A stretch of DNA of 64,000 nucleotides, from NCBI RefSeq assembly GCF_000721705.1, contig NZ_JOJL01000040.1, positions 6,565 to 70,564 on the forward strand. Reading direction: 5' to 3'. This stretch comes from Actinoplanes subtropicus (GTDB lineage Bacteria > Actinomycetota > Actinomycetes > Mycobacteriales > Micromonosporaceae). The notes under the pieces are model-generated. The model saw only the letters and a list, made by a program, of their open reading frames with translations. It had not been told where the DNA came from and did no database searches. The position numbers and the translations under genes were made by a program. Of the stretch, positions 7,171 to 16,500 are shown one piece after another. The stretch's first letter is position 1; each line of letters starts with the position of its first letter.

Positions 7171-8591
7171 TGTCCGCACCCGGAGGCCGCGGTTCCGGGG
7201 GCGCGGGCGGGCGGCTGTCCCGGCGACGCCAGCTGGTCGGGTCCGGGCTCGCGGTCGCCGGCTTTCCGCTGCTCGCGCTGGTCGCGCACGCCTCCGGGCT
7301 GGGGCTGACCGGGGACATCCCGCTCTTCCTGGCGGCGGTCGTCGGGGTCGCTCTGGTCGGCGGGCGGTGGCCGGCGCTGGTCGCGGCGGTCGGCGGGTTC
7401 CTGCTGCTCAACTACTTCTTCGTGCCGCCGCTGCACACGCTCGCCATCGCCACCCGGTCCAACCTGGTCGCGGTGACGGTGTTCGTGGTGGTGGCGCTGG
7501 CCGTGTCTTGGGTGGTCGACCTGGCCGCCCGGCGCACCCGGCAGGCGGACCGGGCGGCGGCCGAGGCGCACACCCTGGCCACGATCGCCGGGGCGGTGCT
7601 GCGGGCGGCCGACCCGCTGGACGCGCTGTTGCGGCAGCTCCGGGACACTTACGGCCTGAGTTCGGTCACCCTGCTGGAACAAACGGCCGCCGGCTGGCAG
7701 CCGGCCGCGACCGTCGGCGATGGATCCGGCGACGACGAACTGCGCGTGACCGCCGACCAGTCGGTCACCCTCGTTCTCCGAGGACCCAAGCTCAGCCCCG
7801 CCGACCAGCGGATCGTGCGGGCCTTCGCCGCCCAATCCGCCGTCGCCCTGCGGCAACAACGGCTCATGGTGGCGGCCGAGGGCGACCGGGTACGGGCCGC
7901 ACTGCTCGCCGCCGTCAGCCATGACCTGCGGACGCCGCTCGCGTCGGCCAAGGCCGCGGTGGCCGGGTTGCGCAGCCCCGAGGTCGAGTTCGGCCCCGAG
8001 GACCGGGACGAGCTGCTGGCCACCGCCGAGGAGTCGCTCGACCGGCTGACCGGGCTGGTGGCGAACCTGCTCGACATGAGCCGGCTGCAGGCGGGGGCGC
8101 TCGGGATGACCCCGGCCGACGTCGGCCTCGAAGAAGTGGTGCCGCGGGCGCTGGACGAACTGGGCGCGGCCGGGCGGACCGTCGCGGTGAAGCTGCCCGA
8201 CGACCTGCCCGCGGTACGCGCCGACCCGGGGCTGCTCGACCGGGTGCTGGTCAATCTGCTCGGCAACGCGCTGCGCTACTCCCCGGCCGGGCGGCCGCCG
8301 GAGATCACCGGGGCGGCCGCCGGCCGGCGGGTCGAGCTGCGGGTGGTCGACCACGGGCCGGGCATCCCGGCCGACAAGTGGGAGCAGGTGTTCCTGCCGT
8401 TCCAGCGGCTCGGCGACCGGAACACCCACGACGGGGTCGGGCTCGGGCTCGCTCTCGCCCGCGGGCTCGCCGAGGCCATGGGCGGAACGCTGGAGCCGGC
8501 CGCGACGCCGGGCGGGGGGCTTACCATGATCTTGGCGCTTCCCGGGGCGGGGGCTTCGCCCGTACCCGCACATTGTTTCGAGGTTGAATGA
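7170..8591 (+). CDS. KdpD-like sensor histidine kinase lacking the KdpD N-terminal domains
   Basis: This 473-residue membrane kinase has four hydrophobic segments at about 22-118 (DUF4118/KdpD-type sensor), a GAF-like region at ~130-235, HisKA with SHDLRTPL (His251), and HATPase with LVNLLGNALRYSP, DHGPGIP and GLGLALARG. Full KdpD proteins carry ~400 residues of KdpD and Usp domains before the membrane part; these are absent. It is translationally coupled to the response regulator (ATGA overlap). No kdpFABC genes are in the window, so the stimulus need not be potassium. Confidence 0.9.
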   Translation: MSAPGGRGSGGAGGRLSRRRQLVGSGLAVAGFPLLALVAHASGLGLTGDIPLFLAAVVGVALVGGRWPALVAAVGGFLLLNYFFVPPLHTLAIATRSNLVAVTVFVVVALAVSWVVDLAARRTRQADRAAAEAHTLATIAGAVLRAADPLDALLRQLRDTYGLSSVTLLEQTAAGWQPAATVGDGSGDDELRVTADQSVTLVLRGPKLSPADQRIVRAFAAQSAVALRQQRLMVAAEGDRVRAALLAAVSHDLRTPLASAKAAVAGLRSPEVEFGPEDRDELLATAEESLDRLTGLVANLLDMSRLQAGALGMTPADVGLEEVVPRALDELGAAGRTVAVKLPDDLPAVRADPGLLDRVLVNLLGNALRYSPAGRPPEITGAAAGRRVELRVVDHGPGIPADKWEQVFLPFQRLGDRNTHDGVGLGLALARGLAEAMGGTLEPAATPGGGLTMILALPGAGASPVPAHCFEVE

Positions 8592-9253
8592 CCCGGATTC
8601 TCGTGGTGGACGACGATCCGCAGATCCTGCGCGCGCTGCGGATCAATCTGCGTGCCCGCAAGTACGACGTGGACGTCGCCGCCGACGGCGCCGGCGCGCT
8701 GCACACCGCCGCCGCGCATCCGCCCGATCTGATCGTGCTCGATCTCGGGCTGCCGGACATGGACGGCGCCGAGGTGATCCGCGGGCTGCGCGGCTGGAGC
8801 ACCGTGCCGATCATCGTGCTGTCCGGGCGGGCCGAGGGGACCGACAAGGTCGCGGCGCTGGACGCGGGCGCCGACGACTACGTGACCAAACCGTTCGGGG
8901 TGGACGAGTTGGTGGCCCGGATCCGGGCGGTCACCCGGCGGGCGCAGCCGCCGGAGGCGATCGCGACCGCTCAGGTCGGCCGGTACACGATCGACCTGAG
9001 CGATCACACGATCACCCCCGATCAGAGACTGACGCCGACCGAGTGGCAGCTGCTCGAACAGCTGCTGCGCAACCCCGGCAAACTGATCACCCAGCGGCAG
9101 CTGCTGCACGAGGTGTGGGGGCCGCAGTACGGCACCGAGTCCAACTACCTGCGGCAATACATGGCGCGGCTGCGGCGCAAGCTCGAGGACGACCCGACCC
9201 GGCCGCGGCACCTGCTGACCGAGCCCGGGATGGGGTACCGCTACCAACCGTGA
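8588..9253 (+). CDS. KdpE-like OmpR-family response regulator
   Basis: The 221-residue protein has a receiver domain with an acidic pocket (VVDDD), phospho-acceptor Asp52 in LIVLDLGLPDMDG, Thr/Lys switch residues (VLSGRAE, VTKPFG), and a C-terminal winged helix with TPTEWQLLEQLL and YLRQYMARLRRKLE typical of OmpR/KdpE. The ATG overlaps the kinase stop by four bases, so the pair is made together. The target promoters are not evident here. The KdpE assignment rests on family resemblance. Confidence 0.92.
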   Translation: MTRILVVDDDPQILRALRINLRARKYDVDVAADGAGALHTAAAHPPDLIVLDLGLPDMDGAEVIRGLRGWSTVPIIVLSGRAEGTDKVAALDAGADDYVTKPFGVDELVARIRAVTRRAQPPEAIATAQVGRYTIDLSDHTITPDQRLTPTEWQLLEQLLRNPGKLITQRQLLHEVWGPQYGTESNYLRQYMARLRRKLEDDPTRPRHLLTEPGMGYRYQP

Positions 9254-9381
9254 CGCTCACCCGGTCGGGTGTTCGTCATTCGCGACACCGGGCTGGAGTG
9301 TGACGCCGATACTGGTGATGCGATCGGCGGGTCAGTAGCCTGTCTCGTGGCTGTGCCTACCACCTGGGCGGGGAGATTCGA

Positions 9382-10308
9382 GTGACGCAGACGTACTCGG
9401 ACGTGAAGACGGCCGACGGCCGCCTTCTCCGCTACGAGGTGACCGGGGCGCCCGACGGCGCACCCGTCTTCCTCCTGCATGGCACGCCCGGCTCCCGCAT
9501 CGGGCCGAAGCCGCGCGCCGGCGTCCTCTATCGATTAGGCGTACGTCTGATCAGTTATGACCGTCCCGGCTACGGCGGATCGGATCGTGACCCCGGCCGT
9601 TCGGTCGCGTCGTGCGCCTCGGACATTTCTGACATTTCCGATTCTTTGGATATTCCGCGATTTGCCGTGGTCGGGCGCTCCGGCGGCGGGCCGCACGCGA
9701 TGGCCGCCGCCGCGCTGCTGCCCGAGCGGGTGACCCGGGCGGCGGTGCTGGTCAGCCTGGCGCCCAACGACGCCGACGACATCGACTGGTACGCGGGGAT
9801 GAACGACGCCAACGTGCGCGAGTTCGCCGCCGCCCGCAGCGACGAGCAGAAACTGATCGAGAGTCTGCGGCTGCAGGCCGATCGGACCCGGCGCAGTCCG
9901 CTCAGCCTGCTCGATTCGCTGCGCGATCAGATCACCGCGCCCGACCGCCGGGTGGTCCGGGACGTCACGATCGAACGGCTGCTGCTCGAGACGTACGCGG
10001 AGGCCATGCGCCCCGGCCCGTACGGCTGGATCGACGACACCCTCGCCCTGCGACGCGACTGGGGTTTCCGGCTCGGCGACATCCGCCAGCGGGTGCGCCT
10101 GTGGCACGGCGCCGACGACAACGTGGTCCCGGTGAGCCACACCCGCTGGCTGGCCGAGCGCATCCCGCGCGCCGAGATCGAGGTCCAGACCGGCGCCGCC
10201 CACTTCGGCGCCATGGAGATCCTGACCGACATCCTGTCCTGGCTGGCCGCCCCCGAGGAGCCGGCCCTGGTCGGCGCACGCGCTCAGGCTCTCAGGGCGC
10301 GTACGTGA
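9382..10308 (+). CDS. Alpha/beta-fold hydrolase
   Basis: This 308-residue cytoplasmic hydrolase has an oxyanion loop FLLHGTPGSR, a nucleophile elbow GRSGGGPHAM, and a late His in GAAHFGAM. An Asp in LWHGADDNVVP completes the likely Ser-Asp-His triad. The start is GTG at 9382 behind GGGGAGA. A short A/T-rich stretch coding for SDISDISDSLDI is unusual for the surrounding base composition. Its 3' end overlaps the convergent membrane protein gene by 17 bases. The substrate is unknown. Confidence 0.88.
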   Translation: MTQTYSDVKTADGRLLRYEVTGAPDGAPVFLLHGTPGSRIGPKPRAGVLYRLGVRLISYDRPGYGGSDRDPGRSVASCASDISDISDSLDIPRFAVVGRSGGGPHAMAAAALLPERVTRAAVLVSLAPNDADDIDWYAGMNDANVREFAAARSDEQKLIESLRLQADRTRRSPLSLLDSLRDQITAPDRRVVRDVTIERLLLETYAEAMRPGPYGWIDDTLALRRDWGFRLGDIRQRVRLWHGADDNVVPVSHTRWLAERIPRAEIEVQTGAAHFGAMEILTDILSWLAAPEEPALVGARAQALRART

Positions 10309-11047
10309 AGGTGTAGCTCTCGGCGGGAAACTTGCAGGCGCCCGCCGTGGTCTTCGAACTGACCACGATCGGGTAGGTACCCGGCTTGGCGTAGGTGTGC
10401 CGGACCGGCGTGGCAGCGTCGCCCTTGAGCGTCAGGCTGGTCTTCTTCGAGCCGTCGCCCCAACTGACCGTCTCGGTGAAGTGGCAACTCGGCGCCCCGA
10501 TCGGCGACCGCACGGTCACCTGGTGGTCATCGCTTTTGCAGCTCTTGTCCAGACTCGCGCTGAAGGCGCAGGCAGAAGCCGACGCCGGCGAGAACGGGCC
10601 ATAGCCGAAAGAGCACAGGCCGAGGCACGCGAAAATCACCACCAACAACGCGCCGAGCCCGATCCGGACGCCCGTCGGCGCCCCAGCCGCAGCCGCCGGC
10701 GCCCGGTATCCGCAGTCGCGGCAGACGACCTTCGGCCCACCGTGCCGGCCGATCGGCCGCCGGACCACCAGGACGACCAGGAGCACGGCCAGGGAGAAGA
10801 CCAGGATGACGCGGGCGACGGTGGTGACGCTGGTCCCGTATGTGACCATCCAATGCCACAGGTCGAACCCGGCCAGCGACCCCAGCCACACGGCGCCGGG
10901 AAGCACGACCGCCAGGCCGGCGAGAAGCAGGACGGTGAGGAGGCAGCCACCGGGGTCCGTGACCGTGGTGCGCGGCCGCCCGGCCGAGGCGTCCGCCGCC
11001 GCCTCCTCGCCCCCCCACTCGAGACCGCATTGCGGGCACTTGGCCAT
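10292..11047 (-). CDS. Membrane protein with zinc-ribbon motifs and a PKD-like C-terminus
   Basis: This protein of about 251 residues starts MAKCPQCGLEW, a CxxC zinc-ribbon-like knuckle. Two strongly hydrophobic helices follow (about 35-60 and 75-100), then a second knuckle CRDCGY, a third membrane helix, and an extracytoplasmic tail. The tail shows a PKD-type strand pattern (SWGDGSKKTSLTLKG, VRHTYAKPGTYPIVV). The ATG at 11047 is chosen because the CxxC follows it at once; longer starts add unrelated R-rich sequence. The function is not recognised. The PKD-like tail suggests cell-surface interaction. Confidence 0.68.
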   Translation of the reverse strand: MAKCPQCGLEWGGEEAAADASAGRPRTTVTDPGGCLLTVLLLAGLAVVLPGAVWLGSLAGFDLWHWMVTYGTSVTTVARVILVFSLAVLLVVLVVRRPIGRHGGPKVVCRDCGYRAPAAAAGAPTGVRIGLGALLVVIFACLGLCSFGYGPFSPASASACAFSASLDKSCKSDDHQVTVRSPIGAPSCHFTETVSWGDGSKKTSLTLKGDAATPVRHTYAKPGTYPIVVSSKTTAGACKFPAESYTFTYAP

Positions 11048-11204
11048 GGCTTCCCTTCGGCGGTGGATGACCAGACCGTACGGATCCGCCTGGGCCGGGC
11101 GGTACCGGCGAGCGGCCGACTCCCGTACCCCCGGACGGATGATCAATTACGGCGCCCGGTCGAGTAGGCGATGAGTTCCGCACTCCGTCGCGGTCAGGAC
11201 TGAC

Positions 11205-11603
11205 ATGACCTACTCACGGCACGCCGGCGTCGACGCCTACCTGGCCACTCTCCCGGGCTGGCAGGCGCGCCTCGCCCAGGACCTGCGCGACCTGATCCAT
11301 GCCGCCGTCCCGGACGTCACCGAGACCATCAAGCGCACGGTCCGGCCGTACTTCGTCCACCACGGCAACATCTGCGCGTTCCTGGCCGCCAGAGACCACT
11401 TCAACCTCTTCCTGTACGACGGCGCCATCGTCCCCGACCCCAGCGGCATCATCACCGGCGGCCACGACAACACGACCGCTCGCACCGTGGCGTTCCGGGA
11501 ACAGGACGAGATTCCCCGCGAGGCGCTGACCGCGATGCTGCGCCGGATCGCGGCCGACAACGAGGCGGGCGGCTGGCGCAAGCTCAAGCGGCAACAGTCT
11601 TAG
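11205..11603 (+). CDS. DUF1801-domain protein
   Basis: This 132-residue protein matches the DUF1801 (YdhG-like) fold: a helix YLATLPGWQARLAQDLRDLI, then VTETIKRTVRPYFVHHGNICAF, and a beta-rich core with FNLFLYDGA. Proteins of this family are small, cytoplasmic and uncharacterised. Its TAG overlaps the stop of the convergent hydrolase gene. No operon partner lies upstream on the same strand. Confidence 0.8.
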   Translation: MTYSRHAGVDAYLATLPGWQARLAQDLRDLIHAAVPDVTETIKRTVRPYFVHHGNICAFLAARDHFNLFLYDGAIVPDPSGIITGGHDNTTARTVAFREQDEIPREALTAMLRRIAADNEAGGWRKLKRQQS

Positions 11604-12718
11604 GGCAGGGTGTCGACCGCGGTGTCCACTCCGGGGATCCGCCGGGCGCCGGTCAGGACGGGCAGGCCGGCCCGGTCGCCCTTGAGCGCCAGACCGTAGA
11701 ACGCCCGCAGGTAGGTCACGGCGAAGCTCTGCTGCTGGGCGGGGGTGGGGCGGTCCGGCGTGCCGGGGCAGTTCGTGTCGTCCCCGCCGCTCTGCCCCGG
11801 CCCGGTGGTCCAGGCCGTGTTGAAGTAGTTGTGGTTGGCGCGGGCGATCCGCACCAGGAACGCGGGCTGCCGGGTCCTGCCCCGGGCGTCCTCGAAGTAG
11901 TGATGGTCGCCGGAGCCCCAGCAATCCGGGGAGAGCACGGCGAACGGCATCCTGGTCACCAGCGTCGGGTAGAAGCCGCTGCTGCCCGGGGAAGCCACGC
12001 TGACCACACCCCGGATCCGTACGCCGGGCGGCACCGCACCCTGGTAGCCGTCGGCGGCCGCGACCATGACACCCTCGCCGGCGACCGAGTGGCCCATCAG
12101 GCCGACCCGGGCGAGGTCGACGTGCCCGCGGAGATCGACGGCGACCTTCCGGCCCGTCGCCGGATCGGTGAACCGCCCGGCCAGCGGGCCGCCGCCGGAG
12201 GTCAGCAGCCGCCGCCACAGGCCGAGGTGGTCGTAGATCACCTTGGCGCGTTGCGGTGCGACCCCCATGAAGTTGTTGATGCCGTTCGCGCTGAGCGAGA
12301 GGACCAGATATCCGTCGCGGGCCAGCGCGTCGCCCAGGTAGTCGTAGCCGCGATAGCTCGGGTACGGCCTTACCCCCGCGGGGCAGGGCCAGTCCCAGTC
12401 CTGTTCGCGCGCCGAGTAGCACGGGTACTGCTGGCCGTGCAGGAGCACGACGACCGGCATCTTTCCGGCCGGCAGGCGGCGGGGATAGTGGACGACGGCC
12501 CGCATCTCCGAGAAGCCCTGCGGCCAGTCGGGCTTGTCGGTGAAAACCTTGTCGCCCAGGTCGTATTCGGCGACCACCACGGCGTCCGCCGCGGGCGTCG
12601 TCCGGGCCTCGGCGGTCTGATGGATCGCCAGGCCGGCCGCGGCCACGACGGCAAGGCACAGCGTGGCCGCGGCGAGCCGGGCACGGCGGGAACGGATGAC
12701 CAGTCGATGCATGGCCAC
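11600..12718 (-). CDS. Secreted alpha/beta hydrolase
   Basis: The 372-residue precursor begins with a basic n-region and a hydrophobic segment (LAAATLCLAVVAAAGLAIH), a likely signal peptide cut before ARTTPAAD. The body has an alpha/beta hydrolase fold with VVVLLHGQQY, the nucleophile elbow GHSVAGEG and a GDHHYFED region. Paired Cys (YPCYS, DWPCP, PDCWG, TNCPG) fit an extracytoplasmic protein with disulfides. The start is GTG 12718; ATG 12712 is equally possible. Similar proteins act as secreted lipases, esterases or PETase-like hydrolases, but the substrate here is unknown. Confidence 0.8.
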   Translation of the reverse strand: MAMHRLVIRSRRARLAAATLCLAVVAAAGLAIHQTAEARTTPAADAVVVAEYDLGDKVFTDKPDWPQGFSEMRAVVHYPRRLPAGKMPVVVLLHGQQYPCYSAREQDWDWPCPAGVRPYPSYRGYDYLGDALARDGYLVLSLSANGINNFMGVAPQRAKVIYDHLGLWRRLLTSGGGPLAGRFTDPATGRKVAVDLRGHVDLARVGLMGHSVAGEGVMVAAADGYQGAVPPGVRIRGVVSVASPGSSGFYPTLVTRMPFAVLSPDCWGSGDHHYFEDARGRTRQPAFLVRIARANHNYFNTAWTTGPGQSGGDDTNCPGTPDRPTPAQQQSFAVTYLRAFYGLALKGDRAGLPVLTGARRIPGVDTAVDTLP

Positions 12719-12846
12719 AAGATCGCATCGAGCCGTGCGGATCCCGCTGTCCTCCTGTCAGGATCCTGTTCGAACTCGATATGCGGTCGTGAGGCCCGCC
12801 GCGCCGGGCGATCGAGCGGCTGGATGGGACGTGTCAGGCTGGTGCG

Positions 12847-13533
12847 ATGGAGTTCTGGGGTGACGCGGCGCGCTGGAATCCCGAGATCGCCGGGATCGAC
12901 GAAACACATCGAGCGTGGCAGGACGAATTCGATCGGCTCGGCCTGCCGTTGGTGGCGCACGCGCGGGACGTGGCGAACCCGCATCGCTCGGCGACCGTCG
13001 CGAACGGCGACCGGACCGCGGACCTGTTGCTCGGCATGCGCGGGCGAAGCTTCTACCTGGTCCTGCGCCGACAGCAGAACACATCGCTGCAGGGCTTCGC
13101 CCCGAGCCTGACGGCGGCGGCGCACGCTGCCCAGTTGTGGCTGTCCGGGGCGCGGCCGGGCGAGGTCGCCGCGGAATGGCCTTTCCTGGGATCGGTGGCG
13201 CTGGCCGAGGCCCGTGAGCGCGGCGACCAACGCAAAGCGAAGTGGCTCTGGATGTACGAGAACCATTGCGCGGACCTGATAGCCGTACGGCTGAGTTCCT
13301 TTGTCAGCCTGGCATTCCACGAGCCGCCCGTGCGCGTGCTGTGGCCGCAGACCAGCCATTTCGTCCTGCACCTCAGCGCGACTCCGGGTTGGCCGGGCAC
13401 CGGCGACACGCCGGTCATCGATCCCGTGGGGGAAACCGGCCGGTACCTGGTACGGACGCACACCGGCGAGGTCCACCCCGATGTCGACGCCGCCCGTGTC
13501 CTCCGCCTCGTGCTGGCGGCACTGCCGGCTTAG
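12847..13533 (+). CDS. DUF6193-like protein
   Basis: This 228-residue soluble protein has two regions that resemble the DUF6193 family: AAEWPFLGSVALAEARERGD and LWPQTSHFVLHLSATPGWPGTGDTPVI. Members occur in actinomycetes and are often labelled 'natural product biosynthesis' on context alone. It converges on fxsT, overlapping its stop by four bases, so it is not part of that transcript. The family assignment is from memory of the pattern and is moderate. No catalytic residues can be named. Confidence 0.6.
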   Translation: MEFWGDAARWNPEIAGIDETHRAWQDEFDRLGLPLVAHARDVANPHRSATVANGDRTADLLLGMRGRSFYLVLRRQQNTSLQGFAPSLTAAAHAAQLWLSGARPGEVAAEWPFLGSVALAEARERGDQRKAKWLWMYENHCADLIAVRLSSFVSLAFHEPPVRVLWPQTSHFVLHLSATPGWPGTGDTPVIDPVGETGRYLVRTHTGEVHPDVDAARVLRLVLAALPA

Positions 13534-16500
13534 AAGGGGTTCGGGTCGAGCGTCCGGTGCAGATACCGCCGCTCGCGCAGCGCCTCCACCGCCGGGTGGG
13601 TCGGGCCCAGCGCCGCGGTGAGGCGGCGCAGCGCCTCCTGCTGCTCCTCCGGCGCCGCGCCGTACAGCGAGCGCCGCATCAGGACCAGGTTGGCCACGCA
13701 GCGGGCCGTGTCCGGGTGCTCGTCGCCCAGCACCCGCGCCGTGCGCTCGGACAGCGGCTCCAGCAGGTCGTAGCCGGCCGCGACCGCCCCGGCCTCGGCC
13801 ATGAAGATCGCCTGGTTCATCCGGGCGGCCAGCGTGTAGGGGTGACCGGATCCGAGCGTTCGATCGAAAGCGGTCGCGGATTGCTCCGCCAGCTCCCGTG
13901 CCTCCGCCGCGTCGCCCATCGCGCGGGCGACCGCCGCCCGATTGCTCACACAGGTGACCGTGTACGGGTGGTCCTCGCCGAACCGGGCCCGGTAATGGCG
14001 CTCGATCTCGATCAGTTCGGCGCCCGCGCTGCGCGGCTCGCCGATCGCGAGCAGGTTGACCGCGCGGCTCATCCGGCAGAAGAGCGTCTCCGGCGCCTCC
14101 GGTCCCAGGAGCTGATTGAGATTCTCGTACGCGATCTCCAGGCGCTCCGCCGCCTCGCCCGATCGGCCCGCGCTGCGCTCGGAGACGGCCAGATTCGTCA
14201 TGGCGCCGTAGGTCCGCGGCGCGGAATCGCCCAGCACCGCCCGGTGGCGGGCGAGGATGTCGCGCAACAGGGTGATCGACTCGTCGTACTCGCCGGCCTC
14301 GCGCAGGTCACGACCGAAGTTGACGCCGGCGGTCAGGGTGAGCGTGTGGGTGCGCCCGACGATCAGCATCGCCCGGTCGTAGACCTGCCGTGAGCGATCG
14401 CGAGCGGCCCGGATCTCGCCGGCCATCCGCAGCGAGGTGGCGAGGTTGTTCTGCGCGTTGAGCGTGCGGGGGTAGTCCTCGCCGAAGTACTCGACCCACG
14501 CCGCGACGGTCTGCTCGTCGAGCTTGCGGGCGTCCGCGTAGCGGCCGAGCGCCCGCAGGTCGCGCCCGAGGCCGGCCGCGGTGATCAGGGTGTGCGGGTG
14601 GTGCTCGCCCAGCAGGTCACGCTGCGCGGCGACCACCTCCTCGTCGGTCCGCAGCGCCTGCTCGAACTCGGCCCGGTCGCAGAGGATGTTCGCCAGGTTG
14701 TACCGCAACTGCAGGGTCTGCCGGTCGAGCACGAGCCGCTCGGCCGGGTCGGTGATCGATTCGCGCAGCAGCGCCCACCGGCGTACGGACTCCTCCCCGG
14801 CCCGCTGGCCCTCGGCGAGGTCGCCCGAGGTCCACAGGAAGCGCAGCCGGTCGATGACCAGCCGGCGCACCGCCTCCTCGTGCGACTGCCAGGCCCGGGA
14901 GACCTCCAGGTGCGGCCAGATCTGCTGGAATCGCGGCCAGTTCGCCGGATCGTCCACCTCGCCGGACGGGCGGGCGGCGGCCAGCACGAGGTGCGCCTCC
15001 CGGCGGGCGAGGTCGCGCTCATCGGCGGTCATCCGCTGCCGCACCACGCTCTGGATGATCCGGTGCACCCGGATCGTGCCGGTGCCCACGTCGAGCTTGA
15101 GCAGGGCGAGCCGGTTGATGTCCTGCACCAGCCGGCCGCGGTACATCGCCTCGCCCACCAGCGGGTCGAGCGGCTCCAGCAGCGACGCCATCCGATCGCC
15201 GTAGACCAGGTCGAGCGCCACCTCGGGGGCCAGCACCGAACACAACTGCAGCAGCCGGTACGCCGCGGGCGAGCGCTCGGCGAGCCGGCGCAGCGACAGA
15301 TCCCACACCGGCTCGAGGTTGTCCGGCACGAACTGCTCGAGATGGGTCAGGTATTCGCCCACCGAGGTGCCGGTGTCGGCCAGCCACGCGCCCGCGGCGG
15401 CGACCGCGATCGGCAGGTCGCCGAGCGCCTCGCCGAGCCGGGCCGCCTCGTCCGGCCGCATCGTCGGGACGCGGCGGCGCAGGTGCGCGATGCTCTCCCG
15501 GCGATCGAAGACGTCCACCTGGATCGTCTCGGCGCGGTCGCTCCACTGCGCGTCCCGCGAGGTGATCACGACGTGGCCGCCCGGCCCGGTCGGCAGGAAC
15601 CGGGTGACCGCGTCGATGTCCTCGGCGTTGTCGAAGATCATCAGCCAGCGGGGCAGGGCGGTGCCCCGGTTGAGCGCGGAGAGCGCCGCGCGGGCCTGGT
15701 CGGCGATCGTGCCGCCGCCGGTCAGGCCCAGCTCCCGGCCGAGCTCGGCGAGCTGGGTGTCGATGAAGGTGACCGGGTCCGCGTTGATCCACCAGACGAA
15801 GTCGTACGCGTTGCGGAACCGGTGCGCGTACTCCATCGCGACCTGGGTCTTGCCGATCCCGCCCATGCCCTGCAACGCGACCGGGGAGGCGCCGGAGAGC
15901 ACCACCGGGCTGGCGCTGGTCTGCAGCCGGGTGCGCAGGTCGTCGAGGTCGTCCTCGCGGCCGGTGAACTGGACGTTGCGGATCGGCGCGTTGAACAGCA
16001 GCGTGGCCCGGCCGGGGAAGCGCAGGCCGATCCGCTCCCGATCGAAGGTGCTCATCTGGTGGCCGAGCAGCTGCAGCAGGCGGCTGGCGGCGACCTCCTC
16101 GGTCTGCCCGACCAGGAACGCCGAATCGGCCTCGGTCTGGCCGCGCAGCGGGCGCACGTCGGCCACGTAGACGACCAGCGGGGTGCGGGCGTCGCCACGA
16201 TCGCGCGGCACCCGGGCCTCCTCGGCGTCCACATTGGCCGGCGACACGATGGTGAGCGGCCGGCCGTCGGGCATCGGCGCGCTGTCCGCGTCCAGCCCGG
16301 TCGGCGCCGGGTTGACGGTGACCCCGACCGATCGCAGCACCCGCGAGATCCATTCCGCCCAGAGCCGGTCGTCGGGCGCGAAGCGCAGCGCGACGGCGGT
16401 CTCGGGCAGCACGGTCGGGCGGACGAACCGGGCCGCGGTGCTCTCCCGCAGCGACTCGTCCATCGGCGGCAGCGACGTCACCTCGCCGTCGGTCAGGTAG

